Program-made: the position numbers and the translations under genes
Part shown: piece by piece, positions 44,022 through 64,000 of the stretch
Numbering within the stretch: the stretch's first letter is position 1
How the letters are laid out: each line of letters opens with the position of its first letter
The notes under the pieces: generated by a model
What the model saw: the letters and a program-made list of their open reading frames with translations, nothing else
What the model was told of the DNA's origin: nothing
The model's database searches: none
DNA from: Rhynochetos jubatus
Taxonomy: Eukaryota; Chordata; Aves; Eurypygiformes; Rhynochetidae
Assembly: GCA_027574665.1 (NCBI GenBank)
Contig: CM050666.1
Span: 5,580,001 to 5,644,000 of the forward strand
Length of the DNA: 64,000 nucleotides
Reading direction: 5' to 3'

Positions 44022-44634
44022 CTGCCATCATAACTCTTTCTCCTGTGAACTGCATCTGCCACATCCCTGCACACAACAGGTGATATAAATTAGAGACTAA
44101 TGATACACGTGGCGTTTCTTAACATCCCAGCGGTCCCCCTGCATATTAGAAGTATGGTAATCTGAAAAGCACTGGACAAACTACTGGAGAGTTTGAATAG
44201 CACTGGTGCTAGGTTCAGCCGTTAGTGGCTTGCTCTTAATACTGTGCGTACAAACTGCTTTGACAAGCTCCCTCTCAGGCCATTCATTATGTGCCGCGTA
44301 ATTAATGGAAAACGTAAGCTGAGTGAAAAGGACTACAGCTGTCTGCTGGTGTAAGAAATCACAGCTACTGGGTAGGATCCACTTTCGCTCACTACCCTCA
44401 AAGGTTGTGTGTTTTGAACTGGTTTTTTTCTGGAACTGATTTTTTTCCCACACTTCTCTGGCGGGAAGCGAGAGCAAACACTTGCCCGACTCTTAGTTCT
44501 GCAGTTACTTCACTCTTTGTTTAAGCTTGCGTAACAGACACACATACATAAACATATACACATTTATGCAAATGCATAAAATGTAATTATTATGATACTT
44601 GAATTCTTTCGAGGGTGTTGAATTAGTCTCTATG

Positions 44635-44672
44635 TAACCCCACTGATCCAATTTAACCCCACTGATCCAATT
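44635..44672 (+). repeat. Two tandem copies of a ~19-base unit
   Basis: The unit TAACCCCACTGATCCAATT occurs twice head-to-tail. It is a minor local duplication in non-coding DNA. Confidence 0.8.
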
Positions 44673-46068
44673 CTCTGCAAAGCTGTAACACTGTCTTAGT
44701 GCTTTAGTCTCAGGCTTTTCAAGATCCAGACCCTGCCAATGCTACAGGTTTTACAAATATACAAGCTCAGACTAAAAGTCACATATGCATATATAAATCA
44801 CAGCAGGGAAAGACCTCAAGTCACGCCATACAACAAGCATGTTAGCAGCGAATTCCCAGTTTGAGAAATCCCCACTTGTTCTATCCAATTTGGGCTCCTC
44901 TGACCGTCAGAAAGAATGGGGATAATGTTATTTGCATAGAAAAAGGAAGGGGAATTAGAGTGAACTGCATGGCTGCAGGAGCTTCTAACCCAATATATCA
45001 TCAAGTAACTATTTAAAAGCAACAACCAAACCAACAATTTGGAGAAAGATGATCCCACATTCCCAATGCAACACAGGCTAAGCTTAACACTGCCCGTTCA
45101 CTGCTGCTGCCTTACCCACACACCCCAGACTGCCTGATGCTTGTTCCCTGCAGCCCAAACTGCATTTAGAGTGGAAAACAGACATTTCCTTAATGAAAGG
45201 GTTTGTTGGAACTTCACCACTAATAAGGGAATTACAGCCCTGACTCAGACACCTGCAACCTCCAAAACAGAAACCCTAGCAAAGGCCAGATGAGCTGCCT
45301 ATGGGGTAGAATACGTTAGTTCCTCGGCCTGTCTGATGTGGTGGGTGCTGTGCCCCATGGGGCTGCAGGAAGCCCCGTGGTGGTGCCGGTTCACCTGCTT
45401 TCGCTGCAGGGCCTCGACGCACAAGTGGGTCCAGATCTGGGTCAGCTCTTCAGTGTCCTGCCGCAATGTGATTTATAAACCCAGGCAAGTGCATGGATAC
45501 AGTTAAGGGCTTGTGTAATAAAATCGCTGTCTCAAATTCCTTGTAACTGCAGTGTGGCAAACATCATAAATATTGGTGAAATAACTTATCTTTTCTCAGT
45601 GGTTAGTAGATTTAGCAAAAAGAGAAAAAATATGTTTGGTAAAAAAAAAATCAACTAAAGGAAGGCAGATTCTGAGATGATGTAAATGCATTTTGTTTCC
45701 CTGGAGACCATGGAGACGACTTAACACCTGCTAAGTGTACTACGTAGATCTGTAACATGAAATCAGATTATAAACCCAGCATATGGATTCCAGGTTTAGT
45801 AACCTGGGTAGTAACTAGGAGCCCCAAGAAAAATCTCAAAAACGATATTCAACACAGAGAGAGGAAAAAAAAAGGCCTCAACAGAAAAGTGCTTACAATC
45901 TAACCTCCATCTGCAAGAGGAATCTCATGATATGCCTTATCCATTACCCAGTTTTCGTCGGCACCTCCTTTACTCCAGCTGTCATCTCCTGTGTGTAATT
46001 GTTCTGCCTTCCCCTGCAGCTCTGTCCTAAGCGTAATTATGCTTTTATATTCTAGATTAACAAGTAAG

Positions 46069-46133
46069 ACTAATGTTTCTCTTTAAAGCCGTGCATCTCA
46101 GGCTTTAATGTTTCTCGTTAATGACGTGTATCT
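46069..46133 (+). repeat. Imperfect tandem duplication of ~33 bases
   Basis: TAATGTTTCTC, then TTAA, then GTGCATCTCA, is followed directly by TAATGTTTCTC, TTAA and GTGTATCTCA with a few substitutions. It is an old local duplication in non-coding DNA. Confidence 0.7.
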
Positions 46134-47694
46134 CACCCACACCGATATTTCCTGCAGTCGTCATCACATCTGTTCCTTCAGCTAACCATTTCTTAGTAAA
46201 TGCACAGAAATTTGCCTGCAGCTACCAAACACAACCAGCTCCTCAGAGATTCATGGGTGTTTCTGAAGTCCACTGTAAGCACTGGGGAGACTGTAAAATG
46301 GTTCAGTTCTGTCAGCACAAAACTGTTCAGTACCCAAAGAACCATTGCTAGTGCTGCAGATACTACACACAGTTCTGTAAAGCAGTCGCTTACCGTGGCC
46401 CCGAGACTATTCAAAGCTTCTTCAAGTTGCTGGGGCACAACGTCTCTTACGCCCTTTCATGTGCTACGTTAAACCAGGTAAGTTCCCTTAATTCCGTAAC
46501 TTCCAGAATTGTCCCCAACGCACGCTCCTGGGGGCAAGACAGAAAGCAAAGCTGTGAATCGCATCTCTTCTAACTGGAATGCTAAAACCTGTGAGCTGAA
46601 GCCAGAAGTTACTTCTGAGATGCTCCCAGAGTGTCAAAAGTACCGCATCATCCAGTTTTAATATTTTGGGGACAGTATATTCTTCTGAGGTTGCCTCAGA
46701 GCTTGCAAAAGCGAAAGTTTGCTTGCAGTTACACTACTTCTGCTACGGGTGACACGCAGCAGGTAACCCTACTGTACTAACATGAAAAATACTTGCATTA
46801 CAAGGGAGGTGGATGACTGCTCTTGAGTTTTTTATTTCTACAAGGAAACAGCAGTCCCACCAACCAGTATCTGAAAGCCTTTATTAAGTCATCATGTGCT
46901 ATTTGCTATAGATACAGTTCAGAGTCCTGTTATTAACAGATCACCAGCTCATGGAAGACTCAGTAGTCATTTTCTAGCTGCTGACAAGAGTGTAAGCAGA
47001 AAGTGCCTCAGGGAGAGTGAAACTAACAAAACACAGTGCTGGGGATCTCCCAAAACATCTTGCTTCCTTTAAAACAAACCCGAAAACCCCAAAAAGATGA
47101 ATTGCAGAAGTGAGGTCTCCAAAAAATGCCTTAAATGAGGCTTAATGTCTGATGGGTTCAGTCACTAAAGGAACAAAGCTTAGAGCTAACTGGACCATAC
47201 TGGGCAATCATGGGTAAAAGGTGTCAACCAGAGGTCACTTAGTCTGAAAGACAAAGAGAAATTGTAAACACGTGAAAAAGGAAGATAACCCAGTGTCATT
47301 TTTAAGCTATGGAACTCCTTCCTCGGACACGGGTGGGCTTTCAGCGAAGGACATCTTAGCACAACAGCTATCCCAGGGGAGCGAGGGCCTGTTGCAGCGG
47401 TCACTGGGTTAAATTCGGTGTCCGTGACCTGGGCTGGGTCGAGTAATAAAACGCTTTATGTATCAACTACGGCAAGGCGTTTACCGAAACGTGGACACAC
47501 TAAAAGGCACCAGAGACTGAGCGTACCTTACGGAACGCGTGGTTTTGCCCAGGATCACGAGGCGATGCACGGGAGCCAGGGCTGCGAGGCTTCCCACACA
47601 CAGCCGAAACCTGCGCTAGCATCCCCAGCAGCATGCGCTCTGTCGAACGTGATCGCCGGTACCGCCCCTGCATCCTGCGGCGGGGATCTGGGGC

Positions 47695-48000
47695 CACCCC
47701 ACAGACCTCGCTCCCGCCGAGACCGGGGCTGCGCGCACGCCGCCGCGGCCTCCGGTTGCCATAGGAACGGACGCGGGCGCGAGGCATCCCGGTCTGAAAG
47801 AAAACGCAGGAATAAAACCCCATTAGAGCGCCAGGCCCTGGCCAATTAGAGCTCGCGGGGGCGCGGGCGGTGACCAATGGCTGGCGGCCGACGCTAGAGG
47901 GGCGGAGTCGAGCTGAGCGGAGGCGGCTGCGGCGCGCACGGACCGGAGCGCAGCGCCGCTTCGCTCCGCACAGGACCGGTCCCACAGCACCTGCCGAACG
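47695..48000 (+). promoter_or_regulatory. DYNLL1 copy 1 promoter and non-coding exon 1
   Basis: A GC-rich promoter with two CCAAT boxes (GGCCAATTAG near 47,840 and GACCAATGG near 47,873). The second sits in a 20-base string, GTGACCAATGGCTGGCGGCC, that is also found upstream of copy 2. An X-box-like GTTGCCATAGGAAC lies at 47,755-47,768. The untranslated first exon ends at 48,000 (CTGCCGAACG, donor GTGAGG at 48,001). Similarity to the copy 2 promoter starts at about 47,695, which marks the 5' edge of the duplicated unit. Confidence 0.8.
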
Positions 48001-48182
48001 GTGAGGGCAGCGACGGGGGTGTGAGGCGCTGGGTGAGGGTGGCGCCCGACGCGCACCGGGACCGGGAACAGGACAGGGGCCAGCGGCCAGCGCTAGTCCG
48101 GGCAGCAGCCGCCGTGCCTCAGCCAGCCGGTTGCCCGGGCACTCGCATGGCCCGGTGCGGCGCGTGTGCCAGCGGCTCCCCC

Positions 48183-48320
48183 GTGCCAGGGCCCTTCCCC
48201 AGCGGCCGCCTCCGCCTCTCCCGCATCCCTGCGAGCTGCAGGCGGGAGCCTTCCCCGTAGCCGCGCGGGGCTCCGAGCCCTGGGCGGGGGGCGCTGGGCT
48301 TCGTTCTCCTCCCTCGGCAG
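48183..48320 (+). repeat. Intron-1 segment nearly identical to copy 2
   Basis: These 138 bases match 59,377-59,514 with about three substitutions by eye, while the sequence just after differs clearly between the two copies. It is part of the mosaic pattern of the DYNLL1 duplicates. Confidence 0.85.
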
Positions 48321-48403
48321 CGGCCGCTCCGGGGGCTCCCGGCCTGCGCCGGGCTGCGCCGAGCCGGAGAGGGGCTGGGGAGTCCTGGCGGGGTGTGAAA
48401 CCG

Positions 48404-50009
<1,606 letters not shown>

Positions 50010-50241
50010 AACCACGGACTGTTACTGACACTTGCACCTGGTTGCAGGACTGCACACTAACTCCAAACAGCCTCCTACCTTCAGCCTTCCTGAGGAAACA
50101 GACCTTGATCTTCAGGTCTTTTGTTGTATTGTTAATGGTCAGGGATTTTGCTGTAGCACCTGGTATTTTCATTGTGGCTATAAAAAAAAGCAAAAATGTC
50201 TTCCTTGTATTTATTTTCTTTCAAAAGATGGCTTCTTTGCT

Positions 50242-50247
50242 AATAAA
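50242..50247 (+). terminator. DYNLL1 copy 1 polyadenylation signal AATAAA
   Basis: AATAAA lies 233 bases after the stop, giving a short 3' UTR. The aligned position of copy 2 (61,491-61,496) reads AGTAGA, so the signal is not shared. Confidence 0.75.
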
Positions 50248-50923
50248 ACTGTTGGAACAAGTTTACCCTTTAGAAGTTTTCTCTACAATTCTGCCCTCTC
50301 AGTGCTTGCATTACCCTCTTTATTCCACTGGGAATGAAGGAGGAAGATGCCCACCTCCGTTTCACCCCCCAAATCCACAGCAGCTGACGCCTGAGCTATC
50401 TATGAATACATCACCAGTCAGTAACTGAGACCAACAGGAGATCTTTTCCCTGAGGAAAAAAAGGAGACTGCTTTTCAGTTCCTGAGAAGCATATTTTCAG
50501 CATGCACAACCTCCAGTGCAGATTTTGGAGTTCAGATACATTGTGTTGCTGTTCTGATTTCCAGTGAAATCAGAAGAGAGAAGTTTTTGTACTAGTTTAT
50601 TACACTGCTGTCACTTCAGAATGTAAAGTTGTACCTTCTCTAGATGTTTTTGGTTTTATTCCCTGTCCCTGTATTCCGCTACAGAAGCGTTTGTTCTTCA
50701 ACAGTTTAGTTTAAAGAACAGCAGGAAATGCACAGTATTTCTGCACAGAGATTAGGCATCTAGCACTGACAAAAAGATTTCATACGGGGGTGAAAACATC
50801 ATCCCATCTGAAAATAGTTACATGGTCATGCTCCTTCAGAAAAAAAATCCATTCTTAGAAAGGAGTAGTTCTCAGAAAGGTTAAAATACTGACTTGAGTG
50901 AGAAAAAGTTGATGCAGAGCTGT

Positions 50924-50929
50924 TTTATT
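50924..50929 (-). terminator. COQ5 polyadenylation signal (candidate)
   Basis: TTTATT on plus is AATAAA on minus, about 490 bases beyond the COQ5 stop codon. The convergent DYNLL1 copy 1 ends about 680 bases away, so the two genes are tail-to-tail without overlap. Confidence 0.6.
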
Positions 50930-51421
50930 TGACAAGCGTTCCATTTGCCTTTGAAAAAAGTAAAGGATTCATGGGAAAAATCCCTTAGGCTTCACACGAT
51001 AAAGATAACGGCAGCTTAATAAAAATCTAATAAACCCAAGTTACATCTCACTCGTATGATATCCTCCTTGAAGCTCAGTAAAAAAAAAATAGGAGGTATC
51101 TTACTCAAACCAAGTCAGCCTATTTCTGTATCCACACCGCTGGTAACTGAAGCTGCTTCAATAGTTAGCACTGCTCAGTTTTGGCCACATCCTTTATGCT
51201 GCACGTGAAGGGAGATGTGAGTGTAAGAGCCACCACAGGAGTCGCTTCATCCACAGGCTTCTCGAGGGGAAAAGCCACTGTTCTTCTGGGTCTGAGTGCG
51301 GAGCAAGTATCTGTTGCACGAGTTCTTAAAACCCCTCTTCAACCTTGATAGCCTTAAAATTCCACAGCATTCATATTCCTCGAGGAAAATTACGCTTCCC
51401 GTGTTTTGCTACGCAGTAGAG

Positions 51422-58004
<6,583 letters not shown>

Positions 58005-58135
58005 CTTGCAAGGGCACGACCTCCGCCCCCGCCCCGCCGCCGCCGCCGCCCGCCGCGCCGGGCCCAGCGGCTCCGCCAGCCGCCGGGGCGCGGGCACGGG
58101 CGCGGGCGCGGGCGCGGGCACGAGCACGGCACGCT
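58005..58135 (-). promoter_or_regulatory. COQ5 promoter CpG island with GGGCGC repeats
   Basis: Immediately upstream of the COQ5 ATG the sequence is extremely CpG-rich. At about 58,086-58,125 it contains roughly five imperfect copies of the hexamer GGGCGC/GGGCAC, each resembling an Sp1 (GC-box) core. No TATA box is seen. Repeat number may vary between individuals. Confidence 0.65.
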
Positions 58136-58139
58136 CCCG

Positions 58140-58895
58140 CAACTTTGCGAGTAATTTGCTGTGAAGGTTTCGAATTGCGCACTTTCCTGGCGAAAGTAAA
58201 ACCTCGCGGGGAGCAGGAGGGAGGTTGGGTTGTGGGCTCCGGTGAGCCGAGGGGAGGAGGGAAATGCCACCCGTGCTTCCCCTGAGGAAAAGCTGTGCAA
58301 ATCAGTGACCTTTGCTGCTTTTTTTTCTTTTTTTTTTTTTGCAAAAGCTGCCCTGCTTATCACATTGTTTGAATAATCCAGAAATTCTGTAGTTTTGTAG
58401 TGACCAAAATGCTGCTTAACCCTTTCTTACGAGAGATGACGTCACACCCAAGAAATCAGACCGGAGACTGCATCCCCGAGTACCCGTTGGTGTCTCTTGC
58501 CGACATCTTCCACGTTGAGCCTTGTTAGCGCCATCCTCAGACCCCACCATGATGTTTTCCTGTCTTACTGACAGGATTAAGCAAACCCTAAATATTTTAT
58601 TTGTGTTTTCCTACTTTTTTTTTTGCGGCAGGATGCCTTGCCAAGCATCACACATATTCTTTGGGGTTGGTTTGGTTTTGTTTGACTCAGCTACAGAGAG
58701 ACAACCTTTGCCTACCAGAGAAGCAACCCCGAGAGCCTCTCTCACGCCGCTGTACAGACACCAGCGGCCACCCACATTCAAGCAGCTCAGCCGTGAGGAA
58801 AGTAAAGGGAAGGCAGAGGCTGCACGCCGCCTAACAGCAACCAGTCCAGGCGTACCCTGGGCTGGCCCCAGCGGAGGCTCTGAGGGATCCGGGAC
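58140..58895. other. Spacer between COQ5 and DYNLL1 copy 2
   Basis: No gene. It includes a T-rich run near 58,318-58,340 (TTTTTTTTCTTTTTTTTTTT) and another near 58,615-58,624. The 5' edge of the second DYNLL1 duplicated unit is placed at about 58,900, where similarity to the copy 1 promoter begins. Confidence 0.6.
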
Positions 58896-58899
58896 CACC

Positions 58900-59248
58900 A
58901 CAGAGCTCTCCCTCCCGCCGAGCCCGGGCTCCGGCCTGCATCACCACCGCCCCCTATCGCTATGGCAACGGACGCGAGCGCAAGGCATGCTGGTCTGAAA
59001 GAAAGTGCTGCAGGAAAATGCTACGAGAAGGCCGGATTCTGGCCAATGAGTGTTCTCAAAGGTGGTGGTTGTGACCAATGGCTGGCGGCCAGTACGAAGA
59101 GGGTGGGGCTGAAGGCACTTGGAGGCGACGGCGGTGCGCGCGGGTCGGTTAAACCGACGCGGCGGCGGAACGAGCTGCGTGTTTGTGTTCCTGTGTGCTC
59201 CGCCCGCTCCGTTCCGTGCAGGGCCGGTTCTGCGGCACCCGCCAAACG
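58900..59248 (+). promoter_or_regulatory. DYNLL1 copy 2 promoter and non-coding exon 1
   Basis: Homologous to the copy 1 promoter: CTCCCGCCGAG, an X-box-like element in which the opposite half-site is better kept (TATGGCAAC at 58,961-58,969), GGTCTGAAAGAAA, CCAAT boxes near 59,042 and 59,073, and the shared GTGACCAATGGCTGGCGGCC. Exon 1 ends at 59,248 (CCGCCAAACG, donor GTGAGG). The kept promoter and splice sites suggest that copy 2 is expressed. Confidence 0.75.
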
Positions 59249-59336
59249 GTGAGGGGAGCGGCGTGAGGGCCTCGGACTCCGGGGTGGGGCAGCTCCCGAG
59301 AGGGGCTGGGTCCCACCCGGGTACTGGGAAGCCTGA

Positions 59337-61269
<1,933 letters not shown>

Positions 61270-61739
61270 AACCACGGACTGTTACTGACACTTGCATCCG
61301 GTTACAGGACTGTGTGCTGACTCCTCTTGACTAGTTACTGCAGCCTTCCTAAGGACGCAGACCTTGATCTTCAAGGGCAATGGCAGGGATTATGTTATAG
61401 CAGATGTTACATTGTGGATATAAAAAGGAAAAATACCAAAAAAGTCTTCCTTGTATTTATTTTTTTTTTTCAGAAGGCTGCTTCTTTGCTAGTAGAGCTG
61501 TTGGAGCAGGTTTGCCTTTCAGAGTTTTATAGCCATCTGCAGTTACTGCTTGTGCTAAGTGCTGACAGGGTTTAGTTGTTTGAGTTCCAAACCTCTCCGG
61601 CTCCTCTGGTTTGTTTTGTGAACTTCTGCCCCCTCTTTGCTTGCGGGATGTGCTGCTCCCAAGCCTGAGCTGCCCCTTTTTCTGCGGATGCCTCTTGGAG
61701 AGCCGCTTTGGAGAATAAGGGACAAGGTTCCCTCCAGCC

Positions 61740-62160
61740 GCCAGGTCGTTATTTCTGGCGGCTCCGTGCCGGCGGGGGGGTGGGTGACTCGGTCCCGCGG
61801 CTCTGCGCGAGGGGGGCGGAGGGGGCGCCGGCGGCCGGGCCGGCGGTCGGGGCGGTGGCCGGGGGACTACAGCTCCCGGCGCGCTCCGCGGCGGGCGAGG
61901 ACTACGCGTCCCGTGGTGCCCGTCAGGGAACGGCTCCATCCGGGTCCCGGCCACTGCTGCGGGCGACTCGTCGCCATTACGGGGCAGAGGTCGCCCGCCA
62001 GCGCCGTCGTTGGTGCTGCAGCGCTGGGCCTGCACGACCTCCGCCGTGGATGGGGACCGCCCCTGCGGCCCCGGTGCGAAGGGCAGCAGCCGCCATCCTC
62101 CTCGGTGTGGCTGGCCGCGGGGGGCCGTGCGCCCGAAGGCGGTAAGAGCCGGGGGGGGGG
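61740..62160 (+). promoter_or_regulatory. CpG island upstream of DYNLL1 copy 3
   Basis: A dense CpG stretch that I cannot align by eye with the CCAAT-box promoters of copies 1 and 2. It contains a donor-like GGCGGTAAGAGCC at about 62,137-62,149. It may be a new promoter joined to copy 3, or one belonging to a divergent minus-strand transcript. Long open frames on both strands are attributed to the high GC content. Confidence 0.5.
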
Positions 62161-62199
62161 CCAGGCTCGCCCCCCTGCTGCTCTGAGGCCGGCGTGGCG

Positions 62200-64000
62200 C
62201 GCGCGGGCCCGCGGCGCCTGCCGAGGGGTGAGGGGCGCGTCGGGCGGCTTCCGAGCGGGGCCGGCCCGGGGGAGCGGGAGGGCTGAAGCCGGGCAGCGGG
62301 CGCCTCCCCCGCCAGGGAATGGTCGCCGGGGCCGGGCACTGACGTGCTTGTGCCCTCTCCCGGGGCTCCTTGGCTGTGCCGAGCCGGAGAGGGGCTGGGG
62401 GGTCCCGGCGGGGTGTGAAGCCCCTCGGGCGGTGCTTGTGTCGCTCCCGGCTGCGGAGCGGGTGCTTCGTGTGACCGGGCTGTTGAGGCGCCGAGCACAG
62501 GCTGTGCCAGTGTCCGACACAGCCGGCACAAGTGCTGCACAGCCGGGGCTGCGGGCACAGCGCGGGCCCCCAAAACTCCCTGTGGAGCACATCCCGGTGT
62601 GAGTGCTGGGCGGGTGATCCGGGCAGGTAGCTGCTCCTGCAACGCTGAGTTCTCCTTGTTTGATACAGACACCCGTGGGTCATCAGACGGCCGTGATAAG
62701 GGATACGGATGTGTCCGAGGAGGTGCTGCGGAGTGTGGCGTTTTGGCCATAGAGGAAAATAATGTTGAAAGAGAAATTGGAACCCTTGTAAAGTGGGTAA
62801 ATGTCTCACTGTAACATCCTTTTGTGAAACGCTATCCGCACCAGAAGTCAAGCAGAGTGGGTGTTGCTACCCTGTGTGGAAACGTGAGTTCTGTGGGCAC
62901 AAGATACGTTGATTGGACTTTTCCTGTGGGCTGGTTTCCCTGTGTTCCTATGCCTTACCTGTGCCTTTCCTAGTTTTTGTTTTGCAATACCTTCCATTTT
63001 TAATTGTTTTTTCACTGTCTCGTTGTCTAGCGGAATAGGAGAGCATCTGCTGGCCTCTTCCAGCGTGACTGATTAGCTGGTAGAAAATAACGGTCCTTTG
63101 AAGTCTGCTGTAACTTTCCTCACAGAGGAAATGCCTTTTTTTACCTAATCCTTGACCTGTGTTCAAATTAGTCTTAAGGTTCGGTTCATAGTTTTGTAAT
63201 AGTTGTGGAGGATTGGCTAGGTGGTTCAGACTTCGCAGGGAAAAGTTATTTTCTGCACATCTGTGTTCACATTCTCTTTTACGTACTAAACCATGCTAAA
63301 ATCGTGTGCCTTGGAGTGCTGTTTATCTGGTGTCCACAGAATACCTGGCTTTATATATGCATAAAGAAGAATGCATAAAACCTCTAGTTCTGATATGCTT
63401 GCTGCTTTGTCATCTCAGGAGAATAAAGAAATGTGAGGGTGCCAGTGGAGGTTAAATATTACACAAACCTGAATGGAAGACCCGTTTGAAAAGTCTTTCA
63501 GCTAAATGGTACAATTGCTTCTGTTGGAGAGGTGTTCCTTTCCTGTCACCCTAACACAGATATAAGCACTTCTATTTTTTCCACTTGTAAGAACGGCATT
63601 CCATGTTAGTGAAGAGCAGAGGGTTCGAGCAGATTTTTCTTCAGACTCCTAGTTGGAGCCTGAGAAATTGTGTTGAGGAGGTAATTTATCCAAGGTTGTA
63701 AAAACTGATGATGAATGCTTGTATGCTCTCATGGAAAGTTTCCTCATTTGGGAACTGTTGGATATGACAGTATATAATGACTGCCTGGAATGTTCTGCTT
63801 TTAGTAGAGTTGTATATCTTGGTTTTTGAACCGTGTGGTAGGCTTATGGCTGTGATGGGAGAAATGATTGCATGACCTGATACTTAGTAGCGTAGTTTGA
63901 GATCGTGGTATGACTTACGGAGCGGGGGGAATTGCAGTCCCTGGGCATATTTCTGCTCAGCTAAGAAGCTCTGTGGGCTTTTTTTGTGCATGTGTGTGTC
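62200..64000 (+). pseudogene. Degenerate third DYNLL1 copy (truncated by window end)
   Basis: The end of exon 1 (GCGGCGCCTGCCGAGGG, donor at 62,228) and intron 1 align with copies 1 and 2. The exon 2 relic is 62,675-62,796 after a preserved TTTGATACAG acceptor. The start ATG is GTG. The first part reads like AVIRDTDVSEEV (LC8: [12 protein letters not shown]). A 10-base deletion then shifts the frame, and the rest reads ECGVLAIEENNVEREIG (LC8: [17 protein letters not shown]) up to an intact donor at 62,797. The length is 122 versus 132 bases in the functional exons. Intron 2 aligns with both other copies up to the end of the window, where the TTCCTGCTCAGCT-like stretch of copy 1 (near 49,650) is reached. 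Exon 3 should therefore lie about 200-300 bases beyond the window. The many conservative replacements suggest a period of constraint before loss. Confidence 0.87.

Larger units (their letters stand above)
44022..47690. other. Gap left between GATC/SRSF9 relic and DYNLL1, no intact gene
   Basis: About 3.7 kb in which SRSF9 exons 1 and 2 would be expected on minus, but no RRM1 sequence (GNLP, FAFVRFEDPRDAEDA) was found. Short unexplained coding-like pieces occur on minus at about 45,330-45,465 and 46,378-46,455 (see findings). Two small tandem duplications are listed separately. The region is otherwise AT-balanced and non-coding. Confidence 0.5.

Noticed and set aside
44760-44880. Possible ancient CR1 fragment (CAGGGAAAGACCTCAAGTCA)
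   Set aside because: Only a short resemblance to the conserved CR1 3' region, with no terminal repeat or further match. Not callable without a repeat library.
61457-62851. 464-codon minus-strand frame across the copy 3 CpG island
   Set aside because: It is antisense to the DYNLL1 duplicate and made of GC-driven Pro/Arg/Gly sequence. Partly identical frames appear antisense to copies 1 and 2 because they share the same DNA.

Overview
The window is vertebrate nuclear DNA and most likely avian, or at least sauropsid. The evidence is a block of split genes with canonical GT-AG junctions in the order COX6A1 - TRIAP1 - GATC - (SRSF9) - DYNLL1 - COQ5. This is the order and orientation known for human 12q24.31 and, as I recall, chicken chromosome 15. 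Introns are compact, promoters are CpG-rich, and I see almost no recognisable interspersed repeats and no mammalian SINEs. The species call is an inference, since no search was possible.

Layout. Positions 1-36,240 hold no protein-coding gene that I can support. In mammals this side borders MSI1, so it is probably a long intergenic or regulatory stretch. It contains a GC/CpG-rich block (about 5.88-7.03 kb), an 18-G run, a 13-C run, a CpG/GT-dense block (about 30.83-30.97 kb), a short tandem repeat and several AT-rich stretches that could be conserved non-coding elements. From 36.2 to 43.4 kb lie three compact mitochondrial genes: COX6A1 (+), TRIAP1 (-) and GATC (+). TRIAP1 and GATC diverge from a shared promoter with only 116 bases between start codons. 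At 43.85-44.02 kb, where SRSF9 would be expected and in its orientation, there is only a decayed SRSF9-like exon on the minus strand. From 47.7 to 64.0 kb the single DYNLL1 seen in mammals is replaced by a three-copy family: an intact gene at 48.6-50.0 kb, then COQ5 (-), then a second intact gene at 59.7-61.3 kb, then a degenerate third copy from about 62.2 kb that runs off the window.

How they relate. COX6A1 (complex IV subunit), TRIAP1 (intermembrane-space lipid-transfer partner), GATC (mitochondrial glutamyl-tRNA amidotransferase subunit) and COQ5 (coenzyme Q C-methyltransferase) are all nuclear-encoded mitochondrial proteins. DYNLL1 (LC8) is a dimeric hub protein of dynein and many other complexes.

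Most interesting observations. (1) Two intact DYNLL1 genes flank COQ5, plus a frameshifted third copy. (2) The copies are a mosaic: a 183-base intron segment of copy 1 matches pseudogene copy 3 exactly except for one 24-base indel, while exon 2 and its flank match copy 2 with about five differences in 472 bases. This suggests repeated gene conversion or an assembly artefact. (3) A relic of SRSF9 suggests loss of that splicing factor gene at its native position. (4) Both intact DYNLL1 copies encode Ser instead of the mammalian redox-active Cys at residue 2. (5) Copy 2 has lost the AATAAA used by copy 1.
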